Part shown: positions 1-8,407 of the stretch, piece by piece
Position numbering within the stretch: position 1 is the stretch's first letter
Layout of the letters: every line of letters begins with the position of its first letter
Assembly (NCBI RefSeq): GCF_016907955.1
Contig: NZ_JAFBCX010000001.1
Coordinates: 310,001 to 374,000, forward strand
Length of the DNA: 64,000 nt
From: Lentzea nigeriaca
GTDB taxonomy: Bacteria > Actinomycetota > Actinomycetes > Mycobacteriales > Pseudonocardiaceae
Direction: 5' to 3'
Position numbers and translations under genes: made by a program
Notes under the pieces: model-generated
What the model was told of the DNA's origin: nothing
Databases searched by the model: none
What the model saw: only the letters and a program-made list of their open reading frames with translations

Positions 1-825
1 CAGACCACCGGCGTCCCCGACGATCGCCACGTCCACCGGCGGCCGGGAACGGGTGGCGAGCCGTTCGAGATCGGCGACGCGGGGGCCGGGGGACAGGTCG
101 GCCTCGGTGCGCAGAAGCCGCACCATGCCACGCATCTCGTCCAGCGCGCTTGCTGCCTCGGCGTCGATGAGGCGCAACGCGTCGACCGCGGCGTGCGGAT
201 CCGAGTCCGCCATCGCGATCCCCGCCTGCGCCCGGATGGCCATGGCCGAGACGTGGTGCGCGACCGTGTCGTGCAGGTCGCGGGCCAGTTGTTCCCGCTC
301 GAGCAGCTTCACCTGGTCCAGTTCGCGAGTCCGGGCCCTTGACCGGAACCGGAACGCCGTACCGAGCGCCATCGCGGAACCCAGCACGACAACACCGCCG
401 AGCGCGTCCGTCGGGAGCAGATGACCCAGAGTCGCGGAGAGGCCGATCTTGCCCAGCATGACCCCGACGCCGAGCACCGCCTCGCGCCCGGATCCCCAGC
501 GGAACAGCGCGTACGGCAGCAACACCTGGTGGACCAGCGCGTACTGCTGGGGGAACTCGGTACCCACCACCAGCGACGACAGCTCACACACACCGAACGA
601 GACGACCACCATCAGCAGCGGCCTGGACCGTCGCCACAGCAGCGTCGCCACCAGCCCTGCCGTCACGGCTATGGAGAGCGGCCGCCACTGGAGATCGGGT
701 CGAAGCAGGCCTTCGAGCACCGCGGCCGGCACCAGCACGCCGACCAGCACCCAGTCCCGCCACACCCGCGTCGGCGCAGGGGCGGGCCGGGGTTCCAGCC
801 AGACAGAACGAACAAGGGCGAGCAC
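1..825 (-). CDS. Sensor histidine kinase, NarL/DesK type (C-terminus cut off)
   Basis: The frame runs off the left edge, leaving about 275 N-terminal residues. The first ~135 residues contain several hydrophobic stretches that look like membrane segments. They are followed by a dimerisation/phosphoacceptor block of the HisKA_3 type with the motif LARDLHDTVAHHVSAMA, whose first His is the expected phosphorylation site. The ATP-binding domain lies beyond the window, and a NarL-type response regulator would be expected further left. The start is taken as the GTG at 825. No strong ribosome site is seen and the frame stays open upstream, so the start is uncertain. The signal sensed cannot be read from the sequence. 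Confidence 0.85.
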   Translation of the reverse strand, partial: MLALVRSVWLEPRPAPAPTRVWRDWVLVGVLVPAAVLEGLLRPDLQWRPLSIAVTAGLVATLLWRRSRPLLMVVVSFGVCELSSLVVGTEFPQQYALVHQVLLPYALFRWGSGREAVLGVGVMLGKIGLSATLGHLLPTDALGGVVVLGSAMALGTAFRFRSRARTRELDQVKLLEREQLARDLHDTVAHHVSAMAIRAQAGIAMADSDPHAAVDALRLIDAEAASALDEMRGMVRLLRTEADLSPGPRVADLERLATRSRPPVDVAIVGDAGGL

Positions 826-869
826 CCGCCCATGGTAAGAGCAGCCCCACCCTCGCAGATCAGCCGAAA

Positions 870-1143
870 GTACGCAGCAAAGGCCCTGAACTCCCGAGTC
901 TCTCGTCCGGCCCCGGCCAAGGAGGTGTGCTGGGGCCGCCGATTTCCGGAAGCTGAGGTTGATGACGTTGTCGGGCGGCGACGAGCCGTGCGGACAGGAC
1001 CCGGCCAGTGCGCCGGCACCACCGACCGCGAGGAAGAGCCCGAGTGCCGCGGCGGACAGCCCGAGTTCGCGCACGAACACCACGGGCCGCATCGTGTTGA
1101 TCATGATGATCGAGATCGTGGTGCACATGCCGGAGGCGAGGTG
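870..1143 (-). pseudogene. Decayed MFS transporter fragment
   Basis: The minus strand reads MRPVVFVRELGLSAAALGLF followed by a GGAGALAG-like stretch, then after a short break NVINLSFRKSAAPAHLLGR. Both blocks resemble conserved parts of MFS_3-type exporters (a membrane helix and the cytoplasmic LLGR motif). In intact proteins they are separated by far more residues, and no complete transporter can be assembled here. I read this as an internally deleted remnant. The frame happens to run without a stop into the sensor-kinase frame. The rest of the 826-1312 gap shows nothing else recognisable. Confidence 0.4.
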
Positions 1144-1312
1144 TGGACGACGACCAGCACCGTCCGCTCGGTGGGCACGGTCCGCCAGCGGGGGACCGTG
1201 CGGTTCGAGCGGCACCTTCAGCCACCGGCTTGACGACACGATCTCACTCCCGCGGATGTTCGAACCGGCGCGAGCTCGCGGCGATCGAGCGCGACGCCAG
1301 ACGAGCGGAACG

Positions 1313-2473
1313 TCAGCTCGGCACGCTCGCGAAGGTCTCCTCCACCCAGTCGGCGACGAAGTCCCGGACGTATGGCAGGTGGTCCAGTCCGATGTGCTCC
1401 GCGCCGCCCTCGGCGCCGGTGAAGATCCGCAGCTCGCGCTTGGGGCTGTTGACCGCCTGGTCGTAGGAGCGGTGTGCGTAGGCGAGAGGGATCTGCCGGT
1501 CGTTTTCGCCGTGGCAGATCAGGAACGGCACGGTGATCTTCTCCACGACTCCGTCGAGGTGCACGTCGTCGGCGTAGGTGAGGAAGGAGTCGAGGTCGTC
1601 GAAGCCCCACACCCACAGGACGTGTTCCCAGTAGTGGGGGACCGGACGTTCGCCCTCGCGTTCGACGCGGCGGCGCTGCACCGCGCCCCAGTCGTGGTTG
1701 GCGCCCCAGGCGACGACGAGCGCCAGGCGCTTCTCGAACGCGGCCGCTCGTGGGGCGTAGTAACCGCCGAGCGACCATCCGGCCAGGCCGATTCGTCGCG
1801 GGTCGACGTCGTCGCGGGTCTCCAGGTGGTCGACGCACGCGGCGGCCCACACCTCCGTCTCGATCCGTGACGTCAGGCCGCCCAGGCGCAGCGCCTCGCC
1901 GGAGCCGGGGGTGTCGACCATGAGGGTCGAGATGCCGCGTGCGGCGAGCTCGTCGGAGATCCCGGACAGGTAGATGTGCTCCTTCGTGCTGTCCAGGCCG
2001 TTCCACATGATCATCACGGGGGCCGGGCCGTGGTCGGCCGCGGGTGCCTTGGTGAAGTAGGCGGGCAATGTGGTGTCCCCGAAGGGGATGGAGACCCGGC
2101 TGGTGCGGGGATCCGCCAGAGCGAAGGACTTCTGCATGAGGTCGAGGCAGCGCTCGTAGGTGGTGATGCGGACGGGGGAGGACGCGCTCTGCATGCGTTC
2201 GGCCTGCACCAGGTAGTTCGTCGCCCGCGCGTAGAGGCGGCCAGCGTTGCGGGTTCGGCCGGCTTTCTCCGCCGCCTCCGCCTGGCTGACCAGGGTGTCG
2301 GCCAGCTGTGTCCACGCATGGAGGAACTCGGCGGTGCCGGCGTCCTCACCGCGTCCGGCCGCCTCGCGGATCGGCCGGCAGGCGCGGTCGACCTCGTCGA
2401 TCAGGCCGCCGCTGTTGAGCGTTGCCACGACGCTCAGGTTCCACACGTAGTTGCCGGGGAAGTACTCGAACAC
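1313..2473 (-). CDS. Alpha/beta hydrolase, 2,6-dihydroxypseudooxynicotine-hydrolase-like (C-C bond hydrolase)
   Basis: A 386-residue cytoplasmic alpha/beta hydrolase. An N-terminal helical region of ~125 residues precedes the catalytic domain, as in the DUF1100/FrsA-like group that includes the C-C hydrolase of nicotine catabolism. The nucleophile elbow is GWSLGG (Ser about 234) and a late His lies in GGAEHIGLDH. It is the last gene of a leftward operon with a flavin hydroxylase and an extradiol dioxygenase, so its likely job is to cleave a carbon-carbon bond in a ring-opened or acylated aromatic intermediate. The substrate is not known. The gap to the SDR upstream is 22 bp. Confidence 0.8.
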   Translation of the reverse strand: MFEYFPGNYVWNLSVVATLNSGGLIDEVDRACRPIREAAGRGEDAGTAEFLHAWTQLADTLVSQAEAAEKAGRTRNAGRLYARATNYLVQAERMQSASSPVRITTYERCLDLMQKSFALADPRTSRVSIPFGDTTLPAYFTKAPAADHGPAPVMIMWNGLDSTKEHIYLSGISDELAARGISTLMVDTPGSGEALRLGGLTSRIETEVWAAACVDHLETRDDVDPRRIGLAGWSLGGYYAPRAAAFEKRLALVVAWGANHDWGAVQRRRVEREGERPVPHYWEHVLWVWGFDDLDSFLTYADDVHLDGVVEKITVPFLICHGENDRQIPLAYAHRSYDQAVNSPKRELRIFTGAEGGAEHIGLDHLPYVRDFVADWVEETFASVPS

Positions 2474-2495
2474 GGTCGATCCTTTCGTGCGGGTG

Positions 2496-3239
2496 TCAGG
2501 GGCGGAGGGCGTCGCTGATCGACTTCACTCCGCCGTGGGCGGTCAGGCCGCCGTCGACGGGGATCTCGGCGCCGGTGATGAACGAGGCGTCGTCGCTGAT
2601 CAGGAACACCACCAGCGGCGCGACCTCGTCGGCGGATCCGGTGCGGCCCAACGGTGTCTCGGCGATGTTCGCGTCGCGGAACGCCGGGGACGCCGACGCG
2701 GTCATGGGTGTCTCGATGTAGCCGGGATGCACGGCGTTCACGCGGATGCCGCGACCACCGAGCTCCAGGCAGGCGCTTTTCGTCAGTCCTCGCACGGCCC
2801 ACTTGCTGGTGGTGTAGGCGAGCGGGTAGTGCCCGGTCAGCGCCGCCGCCGAGCCGAGGGTGACGATCGAGCCGCCGGCGCTCATCAGCGGCAGCACGGA
2901 CTGGACGGCCAGCAGCACGCCGCCGACGTTGATCGCGTGGACGCGGGCGAGGTCCGCCGGATCGAGGTCGCCCAGCCGCGGGCGCAGGGTGATGCCCGCA
3001 CTGGTGACCAGGCCGTCGATCCGCCCGTACCGCCGGGCGACGTGGGCGGCGAGATCGGACCAGCCGTCCGGGTCGGTGACGTCGAGGCGGTGAAAGTCCA
3101 CATCGGACTCCTCGGAGGTGCCGAGGTCGACGCCGATCACCTCGGCGCCTTCCGCGACGAGCAGACGTGCCACCGCCGCGCCCAGCCCACGACCGGACCC
3201 GGTGACGAGCACGACCTTCCCGACCACCCGGCCGGTCAC
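2496..3239 (-). CDS. SDR-family NAD(P)-dependent oxidoreductase
   Basis: A 247-residue short-chain dehydrogenase with the N-terminal nucleotide motif TGSGRGLG, the structural NAG-equivalent region, the active-site YTTSK (Tyr/Lys) and a C-terminal PVDGG typical of classical SDRs. The GTG start overlaps the stop of the upstream FAH-family gene by four bases (GTGA), so the two are translationally coupled. In this operon it most likely oxidises or reduces a hydroxy/keto intermediate of aromatic breakdown. The sequence does not define the substrate. Confidence 0.85.
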   Translation of the reverse strand: MTGRVVGKVVLVTGSGRGLGAAVARLLVAEGAEVIGVDLGTSEESDVDFHRLDVTDPDGWSDLAAHVARRYGRIDGLVTSAGITLRPRLGDLDPADLARVHAINVGGVLLAVQSVLPLMSAGGSIVTLGSAAALTGHYPLAYTTSKWAVRGLTKSACLELGGRGIRVNAVHPGYIETPMTASASPAFRDANIAETPLGRTGSADEVAPLVVFLISDDASFITGAEIPVDGGLTAHGGVKSISDALRP

Positions 3240-4192
3240 CGGGCACGCGTCCGGGAACGGGCAGCGCGGACCGGCGGCAGTTCGATCCCCGCGACGACCC
3301 GGTTGCGGATGGTCCCGATGCCCTCGACGGTCATCTCGACGACGTCACCTGGCCGCAGCGCAGGCGGGTCCTGCTCGCCGCGCCTGCCCCACAGCTCAGC
3401 GAGGCAGCCGCCGTTGCCGCAGGTGCCGGACCCGAGCACGTCGCCCGCGCGGACCCAGGTGCCGCGTGAGGCGTAGGAGACCAGCTCCTCGAACGGCCAC
3501 CCCATGTTCGACAGCAGGTCGTGGCCGATCTCGACGTCGTTGACCGAGACCCGCATGTTCAGCGCGAGAAACCCTTCCTCGTCGCGGAACGGCTCGAGCT
3601 CGTCGGCCGTCACGAGCCACGGGCCGAGCGTGGTGGCGGAGTCCTTTCCCTTGGCCGGGCCGAGGTTCACCTTCATCTCGCGGCGTTGCAGGTCCCTGGC
3701 TGACCAGTCGTTGAACACGGTATAGCCGAAGATCGCGTCACGGGCCTGAGCAGGCGTCAGCGAAGACCCGTCGCGGCCGATGACCGCCGCCACCTCCAGT
3801 TCGAAGTCGAGCAGTCGCGAGCCTGGTGGTACCGGGACGTCGTCGTGGGCGCCGATCAGGGCGTAGGGGTTGGTGAAGTAGAACGTCGGCGCTTCGTACC
3901 ACTCCGCGGGTACTCCCGAGCCGCCGGACACGCTGGCGACGACGCCTTCCACGTGCTCCTCGAACGCCACGAAGTCACGGATGGTGGGCGGTGCCAGCGG
4001 GGGCAGCAGCCGGGCGCGGCCGAGGGGTGCGGGCGGGCCGGTGAGCGCGGCGGCACCGGCGGCCAGTGCCGCCGGCAGTCCGGCGCGAACGAGGTCGAGG
4101 ACGGTGGTGCCGGGAGGCAGAGCGTGCAGGCCGTCGTCCGCGACCACACCCGCGTGCACCGAGCCGTCCAGCTCATAGGTGGCGAAACGCAT
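3236..4192 (-). CDS. Fumarylacetoacetate hydrolase (FAH) family protein
   Basis: A 318-residue FAH-fold enzyme. The region around FELEVAAVIG supplies the E-x-E metal ligands, and FNDWSARDLQ is a family signature. FAH proteins use a divalent metal to hydrolyse or decarboxylate beta-diketo or 2-oxo-enol acids formed after ring cleavage. It sits directly downstream of the extradiol dioxygenase (9 bp gap), which fits processing of a ring-fission product. It could be a hydrolase, decarboxylase or isomerase of this fold. The C-terminus is Arg-rich (RARSRTRAR). Confidence 0.85.
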   Translation of the reverse strand: MRFATYELDGSVHAGVVADDGLHALPPGTTVLDLVRAGLPAALAAGAAALTGPPAPLGRARLLPPLAPPTIRDFVAFEEHVEGVVASVSGGSGVPAEWYEAPTFYFTNPYALIGAHDDVPVPPGSRLLDFELEVAAVIGRDGSSLTPAQARDAIFGYTVFNDWSARDLQRREMKVNLGPAKGKDSATTLGPWLVTADELEPFRDEEGFLALNMRVSVNDVEIGHDLLSNMGWPFEELVSYASRGTWVRAGDVLGSGTCGNGGCLAELWGRRGEQDPPALRPGDVVEMTVEGIGTIRNRVVAGIELPPVRAARSRTRAR

Positions 4193-4201
4193 CGGGACTC
4201 C

Positions 4202-5140
4202 TCACACGGGCGGTGCGACGAACAGACCCTTGTCCGGGTCGTTGAACGACTTCTGCGCGACGAACTCGTTCATCGCGTTGGCCGTGCCCCACTGGTCGGA
4301 GACCTCGGGCCGGCTGAAGTCGTAGAGGTGCGGGTGCCAGGTGTCCTCGTCGACCAGTTCCAGTTCGGTCGTGTACTCGACGGTGTTGCCGTGCGGGTCG
4401 AGGAAGTAGCTGAAGGTGTTGTTGCCCGCCAGGTGCCGGCCGGGACCCCAGATCTTCTCCACCCCTGCCCGCAGCAGACGGCCGGTGCCTCGCATGTACT
4501 CGTCGAGGCCGCGCAGCTCGAAGGACGCGTGGTGCAACGACGGGTGCGGGCCGCGGGCGATGGCCATGCTGTGGTGCCATGAGTTCACCCGCATGAACCA
4601 CATCATCTCGCCCATCCGCGGGTGCATCAGCGTGTCGGACAGGCGGAAACCCAAGTGACGCTCGTAGAACGCGACGGTGCCCTCCGGGTCGGCGGAGTTG
4701 ACGACCACATGGGACAGTCGCACCGGGACGGGCTCGCCCTCCTCCACCTTGCGGTGCTTGCGGATCGCGACGTCGGCGCTCACCTCGACGGTGCGGCCCT
4801 CGTTGTCGAAGAAGCGGAACCCGTAGCCGCCACCGGGAGTCTGCAGCACGCCTGGCTCGCTGACGAGGGTGACACCCGAGACGGCCAGTCGTGCGGCGAG
4901 GGTGTCGACGTCGGACGGGCCGGCTGCGCCGAAAGCGATCAGGTCGATCCGCTTGTCGGCGGCCTGGCGCAGCCGGACCACGTACTGCTCCGGCGAGCCT
5001 TCCGCTGCCAGGAAGGAGATGCCGGTGTCGCCGTGCTCGGCGGTCAGCCCCCAGGCACCGGTGAAGAAGTCCTGCTGGCGGGCGAGGTCGGGCACGGCGA
5101 GGTCGACGTGCCTCAGGTGGGTGATCAGGCGGTCGGTCAC
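4202..5140 (-). CDS. Type I extradiol (catechol 2,3-) dioxygenase, VOC superfamily
   Basis: 312 residues with two vicinal-oxygen-chelate modules, as in BphC-type enzymes. The Fe(II) 2-His-1-carboxylate triad can be placed at His144 (RLSHVVV), His204 (LHHASFE) and Glu255 (NTVEYTTE), close to the 146/210/260 positions known for BphC. It should open a catechol-like ring next to the two hydroxyls. It lies between the flavin hydroxylase that would make the diol and the FAH/C-C hydrolases that would process the product. The ring substrate is unknown. Confidence 0.9.
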   Translation of the reverse strand: MTDRLITHLRHVDLAVPDLARQQDFFTGAWGLTAEHGDTGISFLAAEGSPEQYVVRLRQAADKRIDLIAFGAAGPSDVDTLAARLAVSGVTLVSEPGVLQTPGGGYGFRFFDNEGRTVEVSADVAIRKHRKVEEGEPVPVRLSHVVVNSADPEGTVAFYERHLGFRLSDTLMHPRMGEMMWFMRVNSWHHSMAIARGPHPSLHHASFELRGLDEYMRGTGRLLRAGVEKIWGPGRHLAGNNTFSYFLDPHGNTVEYTTELELVDEDTWHPHLYDFSRPEVSDQWGTANAMNEFVAQKSFNDPDKGLFVAPPV

Positions 5141-5159
5141 GGTGATTCCTCCAGTGCGA

Positions 5160-6290
5160 TCACGCGGGGGTGGACACGAGGCCGGCGATGCGGCGGATGA
5201 GACCGGGCGCGTCGCCCTGCTCGCGGTCGAACAGCCACTGGGCGAGCTGGTTCGACGCCGCCACGACCTCTGCGGCGCGGCCGTGGCGGCGCGCGGTGAA
5301 GGCGTCCCACAGGGTGTCGTCCAGGGCGTCGCCGTCGATCAGCAGCTCGGTCAGTACCGTCGCGTCCTCCAGTGCCTGGGCACCGCCCTGCGCGAGGGTG
5401 GGCGGGCACGAGTGGGCGGCGTCGCCGATCAGCACGACCCGGCCGCGGTGCCACGGCGCCGGGAGCAGGTGGGTCTCGAAGTTGGTGTGGTTCACCCGGC
5501 TCGGATCGGTGAGCGCGGACCGGATCTCGTCCCACGGTCCGTGGTACGCGGAGGCGAGCTCACGCACTCTTTCCAGCCGTTGCGCCGGCGTCAGTCCACT
5601 GTGGTCGCCCGCGTCCTCGACGACGTAGGCGTAGAGCGAGTCCTCGCCGGTCGGGGTGTACCCGGCGAGGTAGCACGGACCGCCGTAGTACAGGTCGGTG
5701 CGGGTCACGCTCGCCGGGCGCGGGCCGAACACGCGCCAGATCCCCATGCCGGTCGGCTTCGGTTCCAGCTCGATACCGACCATCCGGCGGGTCGCCGAAC
5801 GGATGCCGTCCGCGCCGACCACCAGGTCGTACCGGCTCCTCGAGCCGTCGCTGAGAGTGACGTCGACACCGGTGCCGTCCTGCTCCAGGTTGGTCGCCAT
5901 GAGCCCGAAACGGGTCTTCACCCCGGTCGCGGCCGCCTGGTCCAGCAGAATCCGCGCCAGCAGCGGGCGGGGCATGCCCACCGTGGCCGGCAGGTCGGGG
6001 CCACCGCTGCGCACGTCCGGCAGCTCGACGAGCAGGGTGCCGTCGCGGTCGGGTGCGCGCAGGCCGAGGCTGTCGTACGCGTACCCCGCCCGGCTGACCC
6101 GCTCCCACACCCCGAGCCGCCGCAACTCGCGCAAGGCGTTGCCCTGCAACGTGATCCCGGAGCCGATAGCGGCGATGTCGGGCTTGGCCTCGATGAGATC
6201 GACGGCCACACCGTGGCGCGCGAGCTGGATCGCCGTGGCCGTTCCGGCGAGACCACCGCCGATCACGAGCACGTTGTTCACCGCGGGCAT
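5160..6290 (-). CDS. FAD-dependent aromatic hydroxylase (PHBH/UbiH-type monooxygenase)
   Basis: A 376-residue class A flavin monooxygenase. It has the ADP-binding GGGLAGTATAIQLARHG near residue 10, the DG motif (VVGADGIRSATRR) and the flavin-binding GDAAHSCPPTLAQGG. The ATG at 6290 is preceded by AGGAGT at good distance; an open frame continues upstream but has no better start. It probably hydroxylates an aromatic acid using NAD(P)H and O2, making the diol for the dioxygenase downstream (19 bp gap). Confidence 0.88.
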   Translation of the reverse strand: MPAVNNVLVIGGGLAGTATAIQLARHGVAVDLIEAKPDIAAIGSGITLQGNALRELRRLGVWERVSRAGYAYDSLGLRAPDRDGTLLVELPDVRSGGPDLPATVGMPRPLLARILLDQAAATGVKTRFGLMATNLEQDGTGVDVTLSDGSRSRYDLVVGADGIRSATRRMVGIELEPKPTGMGIWRVFGPRPASVTRTDLYYGGPCYLAGYTPTGEDSLYAYVVEDAGDHSGLTPAQRLERVRELASAYHGPWDEIRSALTDPSRVNHTNFETHLLPAPWHRGRVVLIGDAAHSCPPTLAQGGAQALEDATVLTELLIDGDALDDTLWDAFTARRHGRAAEVVAASNQLAQWLFDREQGDAPGLIRRIAGLVSTPA

Positions 6291-6328
6291 GAGGACTCCT
6301 TCGTCCGTGCGGTCTACTTGACTGCGAC

Positions 6329-7291
6329 CTACTTGACTGCGATGGGGGCGACCGGGGCGCCGACCGCGCCCGTCACCGGCAGCGGGGCGGCGGTCAGCCA
6401 GAACTCGTGGACGCCGTCCGCGGCACAGTCCTCGGCTAGCGCGTCGAGGTCCCACATCTCGCCCAGGAACAGGCCGATGTGCGGGATCGCCACCTGGTGC
6501 AGCGGCTGGAACGCGCCGTCGAACTCGTTGGGCCTCACCTCGAGGCCCCACGTGTCGGTCGCGATCCCGGCGATCTCGGTGTCGTGCAGCCAGTCCAGCG
6601 TGGTGAAGGACAGGCCGGGGGAGTCGCCGCCCGCGTAGTCACCCCAGCCCTCGCGCCTGGCCCTGGTCAGCCGTCCCGTCCGCACCAGCACGAGGTCACC
6701 CCGGCCGACCCGCGCACTGGGTCCGTGCGCCGCGATCGTGGCTTCCAGGTGCTCGGCGGTGATGGCGAAACCGTCGGGCAGCTCACCGTCCACTCCGGAC
6801 ACACGTCCGACGTCCAGCAGCACGCCACGCCCGGCGATCAGCCCCGCCGTGGTCTCGATGCCGGTGAACCGGTCGCCCTCGCTGGTCACGACGTCACCGG
6901 CACGGCGGCCGTTGTAGGCCAGCCCGTGGTCGAAGATGTGGCCGAGGCCGTCCCACTGCGTCGAGGCCTGCAACGGCATGAAGATCACGTCGTCGGCGCC
7001 GCCGATGCCGTGTGGGAAGCCCTGCGTGCCGCGTTCGGCGTCCACGCCGGTGTCGAGCATGGTGTGCACCGGGTTGGTGCGCCGCCGCCAGCCCCGCTGC
7101 GGGCCGTTCGCGTCGAACCGTTGGGCCAGCGAGAAACTCGCACCCCTGCGGACGAGCGCCGCGCCTTCCCTGCGCTTGGCGTCGGTGAGGAAGTTCAGGG
7201 TGCCCAGGACGTCGTCGGCGCCCCAGCGGCCCCAGTTGGAGCACCGCTTGGCCGCCGCCGCGATCGCGCCCTCGGGATCGTTCCGGTCCAT
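6329..7291 (-). CDS. Cyclase-family (kynurenine-formamidase-like) hydrolase
   Basis: About 320 residues of the Cyclase (PF04199) family. It begins with the typical CSNWGRWGADDVLGTLN block and carries the metal-site region TQWDGLGHIFDHG..YNG. These enzymes hydrolyse amides or lactones. As first gene of the leftward catabolic operon it may free the aromatic acid from an amide or ester. I place the start at ATG 7291. An in-frame ATG at 7360 would add 23 residues but would put the start inside the LysR dyad, so it is less likely. Confidence 0.8.
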   Translation of the reverse strand: MDRNDPEGAIAAAAKRCSNWGRWGADDVLGTLNFLTDAKRREGAALVRRGASFSLAQRFDANGPQRGWRRRTNPVHTMLDTGVDAERGTQGFPHGIGGADDVIFMPLQASTQWDGLGHIFDHGLAYNGRRAGDVVTSEGDRFTGIETTAGLIAGRGVLLDVGRVSGVDGELPDGFAITAEHLEATIAAHGPSARVGRGDLVLVRTGRLTRARREGWGDYAGGDSPGLSFTTLDWLHDTEIAGIATDTWGLEVRPNEFDGAFQPLHQVAIPHIGLFLGEMWDLDALAEDCAADGVHEFWLTAAPLPVTGAVGAPVAPIAVK

Positions 7292-7346
7292 GACCAGACG
7301 ATCGCGGTCAGCGTGCGCATCAGGGAAGCCGAATTCGTCTATGTGC

Positions 7347-7367
7347 GGTATCACTGCCATTGATACC
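7347..7367. promoter_or_regulatory. Perfect dyad, probable LysR operator
   Basis: GGTATCA, seven spacer bases and TGATACC form a perfect inverted repeat in the divergent region between the LysR gene and the catabolic operon. LysR regulators typically bind such interrupted dyads next to their own promoter. The right arm ends nine bases before the LysR start codon, so autoregulation is plausible. Confidence 0.65.
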
Positions 7368-7376
7368 GTTGCGGTT

Positions 7377-8333
7377 GTGAACCTCGCGCGCCTCGACCTG
7401 AACCTGCTGGTGGCGCTGGACGCGTTGCTGCAGCAGCGCAGCGTCACCCGTGCCGCCGAGCAGATGGGACTCAGCCAGCCGGCGGTGTCGGCCCAGCTCG
7501 CCCGTCTGCGCCGGCACTTCCACGACGACCTGCTGACCAGGGCGGGCAACCAGTACCGGCTCACCCCGCTCGCCATCCAGCTCAAGGAACGTGTGCGGGT
7601 GGTGCTGTCCGGTGCGGAGCGGGTGTTCGCCGCCGAACCGGACTTCGACCGGGCGTCGTCGGCCCGCGAGTTCTCTGTGCTGATCAGCGACTACGCGGTG
7701 GCGACCCTCGGTTCGGCGGTGGCGGGGCTGCTCGCCGCGGAGGCGCCGCGGAGCAGGCTGCGGATGGTCTCCAACACGACTGCGCTGGTCGACGACGCCC
7801 ACAGGACGTTGGTCAACGCCGATCTCATGGTCATCCCGCACGGGTTCGTCGAGGACCTGCCCCATCGCGACCTCTACCGCGACGAGTGGGTGTGCCTCGT
7901 CGCGGCCGGCAACGACGAGGTGGGTGACGCCCTCACCGTGGCGCAGCTGGCGACCATGCCGTGGGTGGTCACCTACCACGGGCCTACCGCGTACACGCCC
8001 GCAGTGCGGCAGATGCGGATGTCGGGCATCGAGCCGCACATCCAGGTGGTCACGGAGACGTTCCTGACCGTGCCGGGTCTGGTCCGCGACACCGGCCGGG
8101 TCGCCCTGCTGCAGCGGCGCCTGGCGGACCGCGTGCCTGCCGAGCTCGGCGTGCGCGTGCTGCCGTGCCCGGTCGAGGTCAGCCCGCTGGTGGAGGCCAT
8201 GTGGTGGCATCCGATGCACGACGACGACCCCGAACATCGTTACCTGCGCGACCTTTTCGTGCGCGCGTCCGCGGTGATGACCGGCGAGGAGATCCACATC
8301 GACGGCACGGATAGTCCACTTAGGCAGAAGTGA
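7377..8333 (+). CDS. LysR-family transcriptional regulator
   Basis: 318 residues. The N-terminal winged helix-turn-helix reads LDLNLLVALDALLQQRSVTRAAEQMGLSQ (quoted in part: VTRAAEQMGLSQPAVSAQL), followed by a substrate-binding-like effector domain. It resembles the NodD/NahR branch that responds to aromatic compounds. The GTG at 7377 is chosen because it starts the conserved LDLNLL segment. It diverges from the aromatic operon and has a perfect dyad just upstream, so it probably controls that operon, the downstream MFS gene and itself. Confidence 0.92.
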   Translation: MNLARLDLNLLVALDALLQQRSVTRAAEQMGLSQPAVSAQLARLRRHFHDDLLTRAGNQYRLTPLAIQLKERVRVVLSGAERVFAAEPDFDRASSAREFSVLISDYAVATLGSAVAGLLAAEAPRSRLRMVSNTTALVDDAHRTLVNADLMVIPHGFVEDLPHRDLYRDEWVCLVAAGNDEVGDALTVAQLATMPWVVTYHGPTAYTPAVRQMRMSGIEPHIQVVTETFLTVPGLVRDTGRVALLQRRLADRVPAELGVRVLPCPVEVSPLVEAMWWHPMHDDDPEHRYLRDLFVRASAVMTGEEIHIDGTDSPLRQK

Positions 8334-8407
8334 TTTCCCTGGCCGTTCACGGCTGCCGACACTTCGGCGTGACGCAGGTCATCGAGGACCGGCGCCTACC
8401 CCCGGAG

